Below the pieces are notes generated by a model that had not been told where the DNA came from, made no database searches, and worked only from the letters and a program-made list of their open reading frames with translations. Positions 1-8,429 of a stretch of DNA of 64,000 nt are shown one piece after another (position 1 is the stretch's first letter; the number at the start of each line of letters is the position of its first letter). The position numbers were made by a program, and so were the translations under genes. This DNA comes from Zobellia galactanivorans (GTDB lineage: Bacteria; Bacteroidota; Bacteroidia; Flavobacteriales; Flavobacteriaceae). Where the stretch lies: positions 2,910,501 through 2,974,500 of the forward strand of contig NC_015844.1 of NCBI RefSeq assembly GCF_000973105.1, read 5' to 3'.

Positions 1-81
1 AACGGCAAATCCTGTTTATCATGTGAGAACATTAATATAATAGTTGGGTGCAATTGTTATATTCGCAAACTAATACTATTT

Positions 82-780
82 ATGAAGCGATTCATTGTCA
101 TAGTCTTGCTATGCACTTTTGGCAGCATAACGGCACAGACCTACGAAGTGGGTGTATTTGCCGGGGGAGCCAATAATATTGGAGACGTCGGACGTACGAA
201 TTATATTTTGCCCTCGAACATTGCCCTGGGGGGGATTTTTAAATGGAATATCGCCAAGCGCTATGCGTGGCGTGCCAGTGTAATCTACGGAAAGTTCAAT
301 GCCGATGACAGCAAATCGAGCAATCCCTCACGTCAACAAAGGGGGTATGAGATGGATAACTCCATTCTTGAGGCGTCTGCAGGACTCGAATTTAACTTTG
401 TAGAGTACAATCTACATAAACTGGGGCCAGCCTTTACTCCTTATCTATATACCGGCCTTACCTATTTTAGGTACGATTATAATTATTTCGATGCCGGCAG
501 GTACATAGATGTTTCACAAAGGGATGGTGCCTTTGCCATACCTATGACCGTTGGGGCTAAACTCCGTTTGAACCAATTTTTGATTTTGGGGGCCGAAATA
601 GGCGCACGTTATACGTTTACCGATAACCTAGATGGTAGTAATCCTGAAAAACTCAATGTGAGTCGACAGTTGTCAGACCTGAGGTTCGGAAATGTCTTTA
701 GTGACGATTGGTACGTTTTCTCAGGACTTACCTTGACCTATACCTTCGGTAGAAAGCCTTGTATGGAATGTTTTGAGTAG
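82..780 (+). CDS. DUF6089-type outer-membrane beta-barrel protein
   Basis: The 232-aa product begins with a Sec signal peptide ending around Ala18-Gln19 (ITAQ) and has no lipobox. The rest is rich in alternating aromatic and polar residues with YLYTGLTYF and YVFSGLTLTYTFG strands, and an aromatic residue at the end, as expected of a small 8- to 10-strand outer-membrane barrel. Its place just before uppS and bamA matches the DUF6089 family of Flavobacteriia, so family membership rests partly on context. The molecular function is unknown; a role in envelope biogenesis is inferred from the neighbours. The 81 bases before it hold no gene I can support. Confidence 0.75.
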   Translation: MKRFIVIVLLCTFGSITAQTYEVGVFAGGANNIGDVGRTNYILPSNIALGGIFKWNIAKRYAWRASVIYGKFNADDSKSSNPSRQQRGYEMDNSILEASAGLEFNFVEYNLHKLGPAFTPYLYTGLTYFRYDYNYFDAGRYIDVSQRDGAFAIPMTVGAKLRLNQFLILGAEIGARYTFTDNLDGSNPEKLNVSRQLSDLRFGNVFSDDWYVFSGLTLTYTFGRKPCMECFE

Positions 781-853
781 GTAAACCACTGTGTTTCCTC
801 ATTTTTATCTTCATGAGTTGGTTCTAAAATGGGAATAATTAAAATTTATGGGC

Positions 854-861
854 TACTTTTG
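854..861 (+). promoter_or_regulatory. Putative -7 box upstream of uppS
   Basis: TACTTTTG fits the Bacteroidota -7 consensus TAnnTTTG and is followed by CC. It lies about 96 nt before the uppS start in the 177-bp gap after the barrel gene. No TTTG is seen at the expected distance upstream, so this is only a candidate. Confidence 0.35.
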
Positions 862-957
862 CCGAGCGCGTGAAAAAAAATCAAATTTTATAACGTTTTA
901 GTACCGTGAAAGTCTGGGCTAAAATTTTGTTGAACAGCGCGATATGATCAATTCACT

Positions 958-1698
958 ATGGACAACCTAGAAGAATTAGACAGAAATAAACTACCTCATC
1001 ACGTTGCAATCATTATGGATGGGAATGGGCGCTGGGCCAAAAAACAAGGGAAATTACGTGTTTTTGGCCATGAGAACGGGGTCAATACGGTTCGTGAAAC
1101 GGTTGAAAGCTGTGTTGAACTTGGTATAGAGTACCTTACGTTGTACACATTCTCTACAGAAAATTGGAAAAGACCTAAGCTAGAAGTCGACACTTTGATG
1201 AAGCTTTTGGTGTCGTCTTTAAAGAAAGAATTAAAGACCTTTTCGGAAAACAACATCCGGTTAAATGCTATAGGTAATATTGAGTCTTTGCCCAAACGCG
1301 CTTATAAAGAGCTTGTTGAGGTTATGGGTAAAACAAAGCAAAATACAGGAATGACGCTTACTTTGGCCTTGAGTTATGGTGCACGGGAAGAGCTGAAAAA
1401 CGCAGTAAAACAAATAAGTGCCAAAGTTAAAAATAATATAATTTCAATTGAAAACATTGACGAAACCATTATAAATAGCCATCTTTACACGCATGATTTG
1501 CCAGATGTAGATTTGCTTATCCGCACTAGTGGAGAGCATCGTATCAGCAATTTTTTGCTGTGGCAGATAGCCTACGCGGAATTATATTTCGTTGATGTAT
1601 TTTGGCCCGATTTTAGTAGTCAACAATTGGCAAAAGCCATAAAAAGTTATCAGAACAGAGAACGAAGATTTGGAAAAACCAGCGAACAACTCAATTAG
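958..1698 (+). CDS. uppS: Isoprenyl transferase (undecaprenyl diphosphate synthase)
   Basis: This cis-prenyltransferase condenses isopentenyl diphosphate onto farnesyl diphosphate to give the C55 lipid carrier for peptidoglycan and surface glycans. It carries the family signature MDGNGRWA at residues 20-27, with the catalytic Asp21, and the C-terminal RTSGEHRISNF motif from about residue 189, whose Arg residues bind the diphosphate. The length of 246 aa is normal for the family. The ATG at 958 places the signature at the usual distance from the N-terminus. bamA starts 4 bp after its stop, so the two are almost certainly co-transcribed, the usual flavobacterial arrangement. Confidence 0.96.
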   Translation: MDNLEELDRNKLPHHVAIIMDGNGRWAKKQGKLRVFGHENGVNTVRETVESCVELGIEYLTLYTFSTENWKRPKLEVDTLMKLLVSSLKKELKTFSENNIRLNAIGNIESLPKRAYKELVEVMGKTKQNTGMTLTLALSYGAREELKNAVKQISAKVKNNIISIENIDETIINSHLYTHDLPDVDLLIRTSGEHRISNFLLWQIAYAELYFVDVFWPDFSSQQLAKAIKSYQNRERRFGKTSEQLN

Positions 1699-1702
1699 CG
1701 AT

Positions 1703-4315
1703 ATGAAAGGGTTCATATCCTTCGAACCTTTAATTACACTTCTATTACTTCTTACTACCGTATTTTGCTCCGCACAAGAACTTTCTTTTGAGGATGGTAA
1801 AAAATACATTTTAGGCGGCTTGGAAGTAACAGGACTGCAAAGTTATAACGAGCAGACAGTAAAGACCTATACCGGATTAAGGGTAGGGCAGCCCATCACC
1901 TTACCGGGAGATGAGATCAGTAGTGTTATCAATAAACTTTGGGGGCTTGAGCTTTTCAAGAATATCGACTTTTATATTACCAACATCGAAGGTGATAAGG
2001 TCTTTCTTGAATTGAACATTATAGAGCGCCCTACTTTGTCGGATATCACCATAAACGGCGTAAAACCTAGAAAGGTAGACGACATTCTTGACGATACCGA
2101 CCTGAAAAAAGGCAAGAAGATTACAGAAAGTTTAATTGCCAATACTAAAAACTATCTCGATAATAAGTATAAGAAACAGGGGTATCTAAATGCAAAGACC
2201 TCTATTATTGTGGCCAACGATACTTCTGAGACCAATGCCCAGAAGATGGTTATCAATGTAAACAAAGGTGATAAGGTCAAGATCAAGAAAATCATCTTTG
2301 AAGGGAACGAACAGCTTTCCGATAAAAAATTAAAAGGCGCCTTTAAGAAAACCAAGGAAAAACGCTTTTGGCGTTTCTGGAAGAAATCTAAATTCATTGA
2401 AGAAGATTACGAAAATGATTTAGACCTTCTGGCCGATAAGTATGCAGAAAACGGTTACCGTGATGCACGTATCCTTTCCGATTCGGTTATAAAGGTAGAT
2501 GAGAACAACATTATATTAAAGTATCAGATAGAAGAAGGTAATAAGTACTATTTCGGTGATATTGATTTTGTAGGTAACAGTGTTTATACCGACCGTCAGT
2601 TGGCCGCAGTACTGGGTATTAAAAAAGGGGATACGTATAACGGTGTTTTGTTGAGGGAGCGTATTGCCGATGATTCAAAACCTGAACCCCAAGATGTTAC
2701 CAGCTTGTATCAGAATAACGGATATTTGTTTTCTAGTATCAATCCCGTAGAGGTTTCTGCGGAAAACGATACCATTAATTTTGAAATACGGGTCATTGAA
2801 GGAAAGGAAACTTTTCTTAACCATGTAGACGTAGTCGGTAACGACCGTACCAATGACCACGTAATCTATCGTGAGCTCCGTACAAGACCAGGTCAAAAAT
2901 ACAATAAGAGTGATATTATTAGAACCATTCGCGAACTACAACAGTTGGGATACTTTGATGCGGAACAAATTAAACCGGATATCCTTAATCCGAACCCTAA
3001 TGAAGGTACGGTTGATATCAAGTACAACTTGGTAGAGTCGGGATCGAGCCAGATAGAACTGCAAGGTGGTTATGGCGGTGGAGGTTTTATCGGAACTTTA
3101 GGACTTTCGTTCAATAATTTTTCTATAAAGAATATTTTAAAGGGCGAGGAGTATAAGCCGGTGCCTATGGGTGACGGTCAGACTTTCGCCATGAGGGTGC
3201 AGGCCAGTAGAACCTTTAGGGTTTACAGTCTTAACTTTGCAGAACCTTGGTTGGGTGGAAGAAAGCCCGTTCAATTTAGTTTGAACCTTTCGAGAACACA
3301 ACAGTTCGGGGTAGATTACAACAACTCTACCAGTAGTAAGATTAAAGTTGATAAAAATCGAGGTTTTTCCATTACGGGTATTTCTGCAGGTTTGGCAAAG
3401 CGTGTACAATGGCCCGACGATTTTTTCACCATTTCACATTCCTTGAGCTACCAATTGTACGAGTTTAATAACTATGATATCGGATTGTTCAACTTTGGTA
3501 ACGGAAAATCAAATTCCTTTGCCTATACCTTGGGGATTTCAAGAAACGCCACTTCTGGTGGACGTATTTACCCAAGGGGTGGGTCTAATTTTGAAATTAC
3601 CGCCAAGTTTACACCGCCATACTCCCTTTTTAGCAGCAAAGATTACGAGAGCTTACGGGACCGTAGCGAAGAGTTGAGTCTCTTGGAAACTCAGCAAAAT
3701 GGGTTAAGTGTATCAGATGAGGCGGAATTGGAAGAAATCGACCAAGAACGCTTTAGGTGGTTGGAATACTATAAGGTAAAGTTTAAAGGAGATTGGTATA
3801 CGACCTTGGTTGATAAATTGGTATTGCGTACCAATGCGGAATTCGGTTTCTTGGGGAACTATAACAACGATGTGGGCGATGTGCCTTTTGAGCGTTTTTT
3901 CGTCGGTGGTGACGGTCTAGGGAACTTTACTTTGGATGGTCGTGACGTGGTGCAGTTGAGAGGTTACGAAAACCAATCGTTGACCCCTATCGACCCCGTA
4001 ACAAGTCAGCAAGAAGGTGGTTTGGTCTACAATAAGTTTTCGATGGAACTACGCTATCCATTAACCTTAAAACCTTCAGCTTCCATTTATATGCTTGCAT
4101 TTATGGAAGGAGGTAACGCCTTCAACAATTTTCAGGAATTTAATCCGTTTCAAATAAAACGATCGGCCGGAGTGGGGCTGCGCATATTTATGCCGGCATT
4201 CGGGTTATTGGGTATTGATTTTGGTTATGGGTTTGACGAAGATAATAGACCTCAGTCTATCGGAAACGGACCTAGCGGACTTCAAACACACTTCATTATC
4301 GGCCAACAGTTTTAA
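1703..4315 (+). CDS. bamA: Outer-membrane protein assembly factor BamA
   Basis: BamA folds and inserts beta-barrel proteins into the outer membrane. The product (870 aa from the ATG at 1703) has a signal peptide ending FCSAQ, then several POTRA repeats over about the first 410 residues (for example ITINGV, KIIFEGNEQL, DIDFVGNSVY, HVDVVGNDRT). The C-terminal Omp85 barrel ends in a terminal Phe (FIIGQQF). A TTG at 1670 would extend the frame into uppS, but the ATG at 1703 gives a clean signal peptide and lies 4 bp after the uppS stop. The lysine/arginine-rich insert KKTKEKRFWRFWKKSKF sits between POTRA repeats. Two OmpH/Skp chaperone genes follow. Confidence 0.95.
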   Translation: MKGFISFEPLITLLLLLTTVFCSAQELSFEDGKKYILGGLEVTGLQSYNEQTVKTYTGLRVGQPITLPGDEISSVINKLWGLELFKNIDFYITNIEGDKVFLELNIIERPTLSDITINGVKPRKVDDILDDTDLKKGKKITESLIANTKNYLDNKYKKQGYLNAKTSIIVANDTSETNAQKMVINVNKGDKVKIKKIIFEGNEQLSDKKLKGAFKKTKEKRFWRFWKKSKFIEEDYENDLDLLADKYAENGYRDARILSDSVIKVDENNIILKYQIEEGNKYYFGDIDFVGNSVYTDRQLAAVLGIKKGDTYNGVLLRERIADDSKPEPQDVTSLYQNNGYLFSSINPVEVSAENDTINFEIRVIEGKETFLNHVDVVGNDRTNDHVIYRELRTRPGQKYNKSDIIRTIRELQQLGYFDAEQIKPDILNPNPNEGTVDIKYNLVESGSSQIELQGGYGGGGFIGTLGLSFNNFSIKNILKGEEYKPVPMGDGQTFAMRVQASRTFRVYSLNFAEPWLGGRKPVQFSLNLSRTQQFGVDYNNSTSSKIKVDKNRGFSITGISAGLAKRVQWPDDFFTISHSLSYQLYEFNNYDIGLFNFGNGKSNSFAYTLGISRNATSGGRIYPRGGSNFEITAKFTPPYSLFSSKDYESLRDRSEELSLLETQQNGLSVSDEAELEEIDQERFRWLEYYKVKFKGDWYTTLVDKLVLRTNAEFGFLGNYNNDVGDVPFERFFVGGDGLGNFTLDGRDVVQLRGYENQSLTPIDPVTSQQEGGLVYNKFSMELRYPLTLKPSASIYMLAFMEGGNAFNNFQEFNPFQIKRSAGVGLRIFMPAFGLLGIDFGYGFDEDNRPQSIGNGPSGLQTHFIIGQQF

Positions 4316-4363
4316 TTTAAGGAATCGTTCAATATGCTAAAACGCTCATTTTAAAAGTTTTAG

Positions 4364-4371
4364 TAATTTTG
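4364..4371 (+). promoter_or_regulatory. Putative -7 box before the first ompH gene
   Basis: TAATTTTG followed by GC matches TAnnTTTG 36 nt before the start codon at 4407. There is no clear -33 TTTG at 19-23 nt. In such AT-rich DNA a chance match is possible. Confidence 0.3.
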
Positions 4372-4406
4372 GCACGATATTTTCTATTGGATAAAACGAT
4401 AAAGTA

Positions 4407-5228
4407 ATGAAAACAAAATCAAACGTTCTTTTTGTACTGGTACTGACCTTGTGTTCGGTATATACATTTGCTCAACGTGGCGTACGTATCGCTTACGTAG
4501 ATATGGAATATATCTTGGAGAACGTAGAAGAGTATAGGGATGCCAACAAACAATTGGCGGACAAGGTGCAGAAATGGAAAATCGATATTGAGCAGAAGCA
4601 GAGCGAGGTTGAGCAGATGAAGAAAGATTTGATGGCCGAACGTGTGCTCTTGACCGATGAGCTGATTGCCGAAAGGGAAGAAGAGATCCAGATTCTGGAA
4701 AAGGAAATGGTAGAATACCAACAGGATCGTTTCGGTCCGCAAGGTGACTTGGTGTTACAGAAACGACGCTTAATCCAACCGATTCAAGATCAAGTGTTCA
4801 ACGAGGTTCAAAAAATTGGGGCCAATAAGAAATACGACTTTATTTTCGATAAATCGGCCGATGTGGTTATGTTGTATTCCGAAAAAAGGCACGATATTAG
4901 CGACTTGGTGCTCAGGGGTATTTCCAGAACACGAAAGATCAGTAAGCCCAAGAAGGATAGCAGGAGTAAGTTTGAAGATGGGGAAGAGGCCGAAGAGGAA
5001 ATGAGCGAAGCCCTCAAGGAAAGGAAAGAGAACGCAGAAAAGGCACAGGAAGCCAGAGAGAAGAGTGTAGAGGAGAAACGGGCCGAGCAGTTAAAACTAA
5101 GGGAAGAACGCAAAAAGGCGTACGAAGCCCGAAGAAAGAAACTCTTGGAGGAACGTGAGGCCAAACGCAAAGAGAAGCTCGAAGAACGCAAAGAAGGCGG
5201 GCAAGATGAGGAGGAAACCGAAGAGTAA
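4407..5228 (+). CDS. OmpH/Skp-family periplasmic chaperone with long charged tail
   Basis: The 273-aa protein has a signal peptide (cleavage near TFAQ) and an OmpH core beginning VRIAYVDMEYILENVEEY, then the two long amphipathic helices typical of Skp, which holds unfolded outer-membrane proteins in the periplasm for BamA. The core ends near residue 170. From about residue 185 the protein becomes an unusually long run of Glu, Lys and Arg (for example EERKKAYEARRKKLLEER) and ends DEEETEE, predicted to be one extended charged helix. A normal Skp is about 160-170 aa, so this tail of roughly 90 residues is extra. It lies directly after bamA and before a standard-length paralogue. Confidence 0.9.
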   Translation: MKTKSNVLFVLVLTLCSVYTFAQRGVRIAYVDMEYILENVEEYRDANKQLADKVQKWKIDIEQKQSEVEQMKKDLMAERVLLTDELIAEREEEIQILEKEMVEYQQDRFGPQGDLVLQKRRLIQPIQDQVFNEVQKIGANKKYDFIFDKSADVVMLYSEKRHDISDLVLRGISRTRKISKPKKDSRSKFEDGEEAEEEMSEALKERKENAEKAQEAREKSVEEKRAEQLKLREERKKAYEARRKKLLEEREAKRKEKLEERKEGGQDEEETEE

Positions 5229-5371
5229 GAAGGTTTAATTAACAAAGTGCCGCAATCATCTGCTAAATAGACATAATTTTAATACATTGCGGCGATTTGT
5301 ATACCAAATGTCGAACATTGAAAAATACATTAACCTGAAATTAACACTCAATTTTATTAACTAGAATTATC

Positions 5372-5881
5372 ATGAAACACTTAAAGAAAATAGCAGTAGC
5401 CTTAGTATTGTTCGTAGCCGCTACAGGTTTTGTTAACGCACAGAGCAAAGTAGCACATATTGATGTTACCCAATTATTAAGTGCAATGCCGGAGATGAAA
5501 GCTGCTGAAGCGGAGCTTAAAAAATTGTCTGAAACGTATAATGCCGATATTGAAAGTTCTATGACCGAGTTTCAGAACAAGGCTACCTTGTACCAAAACG
5601 AAGCTCCTTCCAAATCAAAAGAAGAGAACGAAAAAAGAGCGATAGAGCTTCAAGGTGTTCAAAAGAATATTGGTGAAGCACAACAAGCTGCACAACGTGA
5701 ATTGCAGAAAAAACAACAGGAGCTTTTTGCACCTATATCCGACAAAGCCAAAGCGGCCATAGAAAAAGTAGCGGCCGCCCAAGGTTTTGACTACGTGATC
5801 GATGCCCAGCCAGGTGGTGGTCTTATCGTAGCAAAAGGTAAGGATCTATTGCCAGACGTAAAGAAAGAGTTAGGTATTTAA
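5372..5881 (+). CDS. OmpH/Skp-family periplasmic chaperone
   Basis: This 169-aa Skp-like chaperone is of normal family length. Its signal peptide ends FVNAQ, followed by SKVAHIDVTQLLSAMPEMKAAEAEL and a long helical hairpin (about residues 45-125) rich in Glu, Lys and Gln. The C-terminal strand region FDYVIDAQPGGGLIVAKG completes the body domain. It presumably escorts unfolded barrel proteins across the periplasm to the BamA encoded upstream. It is the last gene of the envelope cluster and is followed within 5 bp by a strong terminator. Confidence 0.93.
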   Translation: MKHLKKIAVALVLFVAATGFVNAQSKVAHIDVTQLLSAMPEMKAAEAELKKLSETYNADIESSMTEFQNKATLYQNEAPSKSKEENEKRAIELQGVQKNIGEAQQAAQRELQKKQQELFAPISDKAKAAIEKVAAAQGFDYVIDAQPGGGLIVAKGKDLLPDVKKELGI

Positions 5882-5885
5882 TCGA

Positions 5886-5945
5886 CTTCAGATTAGATCA
5901 TAAAAAAAGCCCGCTATTGCAGCGGGCTTTTTTTATGATCTGAAG
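5886..5945. terminator. Strong bidirectional Rho-independent terminator
   Basis: A GC-rich stem (AGCCCGCT pairing with AGCGGGCT around ATTGC) is flanked by A7 and T7 runs and extended by further pairing of GATCAT with ATGATC and CTTCA with TGAAG. It closes the envelope operon and would also stop transcription coming from the other side. Confidence 0.93.
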
Positions 5946-6869
5946 TGGCGGTAAACTTGCACTTTGTTTTAATTAAAGGGTTGAGAAATAGAGATATCGT
6001 GGAAGTGCTTATAAAAAAAACACACTCCTTTACGCTGCAATTTGGTCAATTAAAAAAATCATTGGTTAAACCTAAATAGGGTTGTAATGGTTTTTATCTG
6101 GTTATTCAATATTATAATTTGATTCAGTAGGCAAGGTTCAAACGCAAGGTCAAAAACTTTCAAAAAACTTAATTGGAAGATAAAGTTAGTGTGTTGAATA
6201 AAACGGATGGCTAGAATTAAATATGATAATATTCTGTATAAGTGTTGATGAGTAGGAATACGCCATTAGGTGTAGAAAGGTTTTTACTGTCATGTTTTTC
6301 GTTGTTTGTAAAAGGAAAAAGGGAAACAATGGTTTTTACATACGAATTTCTCTGGTAAATAGATTGTACGGGAGTGTTTGGCTCAGTAACTCGTCACCGT
6401 AAATAACGTTCGTAACATTGTTTTTAAAACTTAGCTTCTTCTCAGGGATATCGAACGGTTTTGATTATAGGTGGGAAAGATTTGTTGAGGGTATTAGGGT
6501 TTGTTATATCCCATATGACAGAGGTGAAGCAATTTTATTGTAATTGATTTTGGTTGTAAGGTTCGGTGAATAAGAATGTCGTCGGAATATGAGGGTATAT
6601 CCTATCTCGCAATGAGAACAGATACTTACTCTATACAGAAAGGAGGTGTAATGTTCCGAATGTATAGTTATTGCAAGTGTTCTCGAGCACTCAAAAGCAG
6701 GTCGCTCTTACATCATGTGAAGAATAGGAAGATTGTTGTTTCAACGAATAAAAGCAAGTATTGAACAAAAAGATGGGGGGGAGCGTAGCGGAAAATTTGA
6801 CACTTATTAAAGCGCGATTGCTAAAAGGTCATTGTCATGATTAACAACTATTTCGATATGAAGAAAAGA

Positions 6870-6892
6870 GACTATCTCATAAAGTGTGTAAA
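6870..6892 (+). repeat. Solo copy of the IS256-type terminal repeat
   Basis: These 23 bases (GACTATCTCATA... through GTGTGTAAA) are identical to 7093-7115, the left end of the nearby IS, in the same orientation. No transposase or matching right end lies between 6893 and the IS. It is most simply the scar of an earlier or deleted copy of the element. Confidence 0.8.
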
Positions 6893-6994
6893 AATAGAAA
6901 TGATTCGAATGATTATCTATAAACACAAGGGGTCGTACTTCTCAGGCATTAATATACTACGCGCTGGACGAAGTGCAGTAACACGGGAATATAA

Positions 6995-7026
6995 AAAGTT
7001 GAAGAATAATACTATTCTTCAACTTT
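6995..7026. terminator. AT-rich perfect hairpin
   Basis: Fourteen-base arms (AAAGTTGAAGAATA and its complement) surround an ATAC loop. It has the shape of a bidirectional terminator but low GC in the stem. Before the IS inserted it would have lain about 60 bp downstream of the crystallin-like lipoprotein gene on the minus strand, and may have served as that gene's terminator. Confidence 0.5.
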
Positions 7027-7081
7027 AATAAAGTTGATTTTATAATTTAACAATCTATATTGATTATTTTTTATGATTTAA

Positions 7082-7091
7082 CATTAGTTAA
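7082..7091. repeat. Left target-site duplication of the IS
   Basis: CATTAGTTAA immediately before the left end of the IS is repeated exactly at 8420-8429 after the right end. IS256-type elements usually duplicate 8-9 bp, so one or two of the ten bases may match by chance. Confidence 0.85.
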
Positions 7092-7116
7092 GGACTATCT
7101 CATAAAGTGTGTAAAT

Positions 7117-7152
7117 AAAAAAATAGCGGGGGCATGCCCCCGCTATTTTTTT
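7117..7152. terminator. Perfect 36-bp palindromic terminator inside the IS left end
   Basis: A7 TAGCGGGGGCA and its exact complement form a perfect palindrome centred between 7134 and 7135, with a T7 run at the 3' side. It lies between the IS end and the transposase start at 7175. It would block read-through from outside promoters into the transposase, and outward transcription too. Confidence 0.85.
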
Positions 7153-7174
7153 AACTTTAAATTTTTACACCATT

Positions 7175-8367
7175 ATGAAGAAAGAGGAATTATTCAACGA
7201 CGATTTCCTGAAGCAGTTCAAGACCGGCGACGAGCTCAACGGCTTTCTGAAGGAACTGCAGAAACGCGGCATCGAGAAGATGTTGGAGGGGGAGCTCGAC
7301 GGCCACCTCGATTACGAAAAGCACCAAAGTTCCAAGGGCAACACTTGTAACGGCCATTCCAGGAAGACGGTACGCACCTCCTTCGGCGAGTCCGAGATCG
7401 CCTGCCACGGGATAGGGACGCGTCCTTCAACCCGATGATAGTAGCCAAACGGGGCAATATGGTCGACGGCATCGAAAATGTCATCGTGTCCCTTTATGCC
7501 AAGGGCATGAGCAACAGCGATATCGAGGAGCAGATACGGGAGGTCTACGACTTCGATGTTTCCAGATCCACCATATCAAGGATTACCGATAAGGTATCGA
7601 ACGATATCGTAGCCTGGCAGAACCGCCCCCTGGAACCCGTTTACCTTATCGTCTGGATGGACGGTATCGTTTTCAAGGTCAGGGAAAGTTCCAAGGTAAT
7701 CAACAAGACGGTCTACGTGGCCGTTGGGCTGCGCAGGGACGGGAAAAAGGAAGTGCTCGGCCTCTGGCTGGGCAAAAACGAATCGTCCTCTTTCTGGATG
7801 TCCGTGCTCACCGATATCAAGCCCCGCGGCGCGAAGGACATCCTGATTACCGCCACGGACAACCTGAACGGATTTACCGATACCATCAGAAGCGTATTCC
7901 CGGAATCAAAGACCCAGATCTGCGTGGTACACCAAATCCGCAACGCATGCAGGTACGTCGTATGGAAGGACAAGAAGGCGTTCACGGCGGATATGAAACA
8001 TATCTACAACGCCCCGAACCAAGAGGCCGTAAGGGCTGTCCTGGACGATTTTGCCGGACAATGGGAGGCAAAGTATTCCTATGCCATAAAGAGCTGGAGG
8101 GACAACTGGGAGGACCTGACCGTCTTCTTCGAGTTCCCCTTGGAGATACGCAAGATTATCTATACCACCAATCTTATCGAGAACCTGAACGGCAAGATCA
8201 GGAAGTACACCAAGAACAAGCTGTCCTTTCCGACCGACGAGGCCGTGATGAAATCCGTATATTTAGCGGTAAGGGAGGCCACGAAAAAGTGGTTTATGCC
8301 CATCAGGAACTGGGGCATCATTTTAAATCAGTTCCTTACGATCTATGAAAAAAGGGTCGGACTTTAA
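7175..8367 (+). pseudogene. IS256-family (mutator-type) transposase, frameshifted
   Basis: The N-terminal part (7175-7438, from MKKEELFNDDF) reads to FGESEIA and then leaves frame. The rest (7435-8367, 310 aa) carries the catalytic core: the first Asp in VWMDGIV, the second in TATDNLNGF, the CVVHQIRN segment, and the Glu in [14 protein letters not shown], which together form the DDE triad. Reading the sequence around 7402-7403 in the second frame restores [17 protein letters not shown] directly after SEIA, so one base appears to be missing there, plausibly C lost from a CCC run. Joined, the protein would be about 398 aa, normal for the family. No slippery-site arrangement is obvious, so I read it as inactivated. 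A sequencing error or programmed shift is the alternative. Confidence 0.85.
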
Positions 8368-8381
8368 ATAAAGTCCAACCC
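8354..8381. terminator. Hairpin at the transposase 3' end
   Basis: GGACTTTA pairs with TAAAGTCC around AA, extended by GGGT with ACCC. The transposase stop codon lies inside the stem. A T-rich tract (TTATTTTT) follows a few bases on. It probably ends transposase transcription. Confidence 0.55.
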
Positions 8382-8419
8382 CCTGTTATTTTTAACTTAC
8401 ACAGTTTTTGGGATAGTGT

Positions 8420-8429
8420 CATTAGTTAA
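8420..8429. repeat. Right target-site duplication of the IS
   Basis: This is an exact copy of 7082-7091. It contains the TAA stop codon (complement of 8422-8424) of the minus-strand lipoprotein gene. Confidence 0.85.

Larger units (their letters stand above)
5946..7091. other. 1.15-kb gene-poor AT-rich region
   Basis: I find no supportable gene here. The short open frames at 6576-6764 and 6837-7028 have no recognisable sequence and poor coding character. The stretch holds a solo copy of the IS end at 6870-6892, an AT-rich hairpin at 6995-7026 and the left target duplication of the IS at 7082-7091. In many Flavobacteriia the gene after the second ompH is murI (glutamate racemase), which is absent here. 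That gene-order statement is from general knowledge. Confidence 0.6.
7092..8419 (+). mobile_element. Complete IS256-family insertion sequence (1328 bp)
   Basis: The element is bounded by imperfect terminal inverted repeats of about 23 bp (7092-7114 and 8397-8419, sharing ACTATC and GTGTAA cores) and flanked by a 10-bp direct repeat. It contains a single mutator-type transposase gene, broken by a frameshift, with a hairpin terminator on each side (7117-7152 and 8354-8381). Its base composition is clearly more GC-rich than the flanks, which suggests arrival from elsewhere. The intact ends and perfect target duplication indicate a fairly recent insertion. It has gone in exactly over the stop codon of the minus-strand lipoprotein gene without changing that codon. 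Confidence 0.9.

Noticed and set aside
1670-1702. Longer BamA start (TTG at 1670)
   Set aside because: It overlaps uppS and hides the signal peptide; the ATG at 1703 starts a clean one.
4808-5245. Minus-strand Ser/Leu-rich open frame opposite the first ompH
   Set aside because: Antisense of the Glu/Lys/Arg-rich helix, a known artefact of such composition.
6576-6764. 62-residue open frame
   Set aside because: No recognisable sequence, unusual composition, no promoter; the region looks non-coding.
6837-7028. 63-residue open frame
   Set aside because: It simply translates the solo IS end (RDYLIKCV) and ends in an AT hairpin.
7060-7350. Open frame crossing the IS left end
   Set aside because: It reads the IS end and the transposase start in a different frame; an artefact.
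7947-8348. Second open frame inside the transposase
   Set aside because: Overlapping shadow of the catalytic core with no protein-like pattern.
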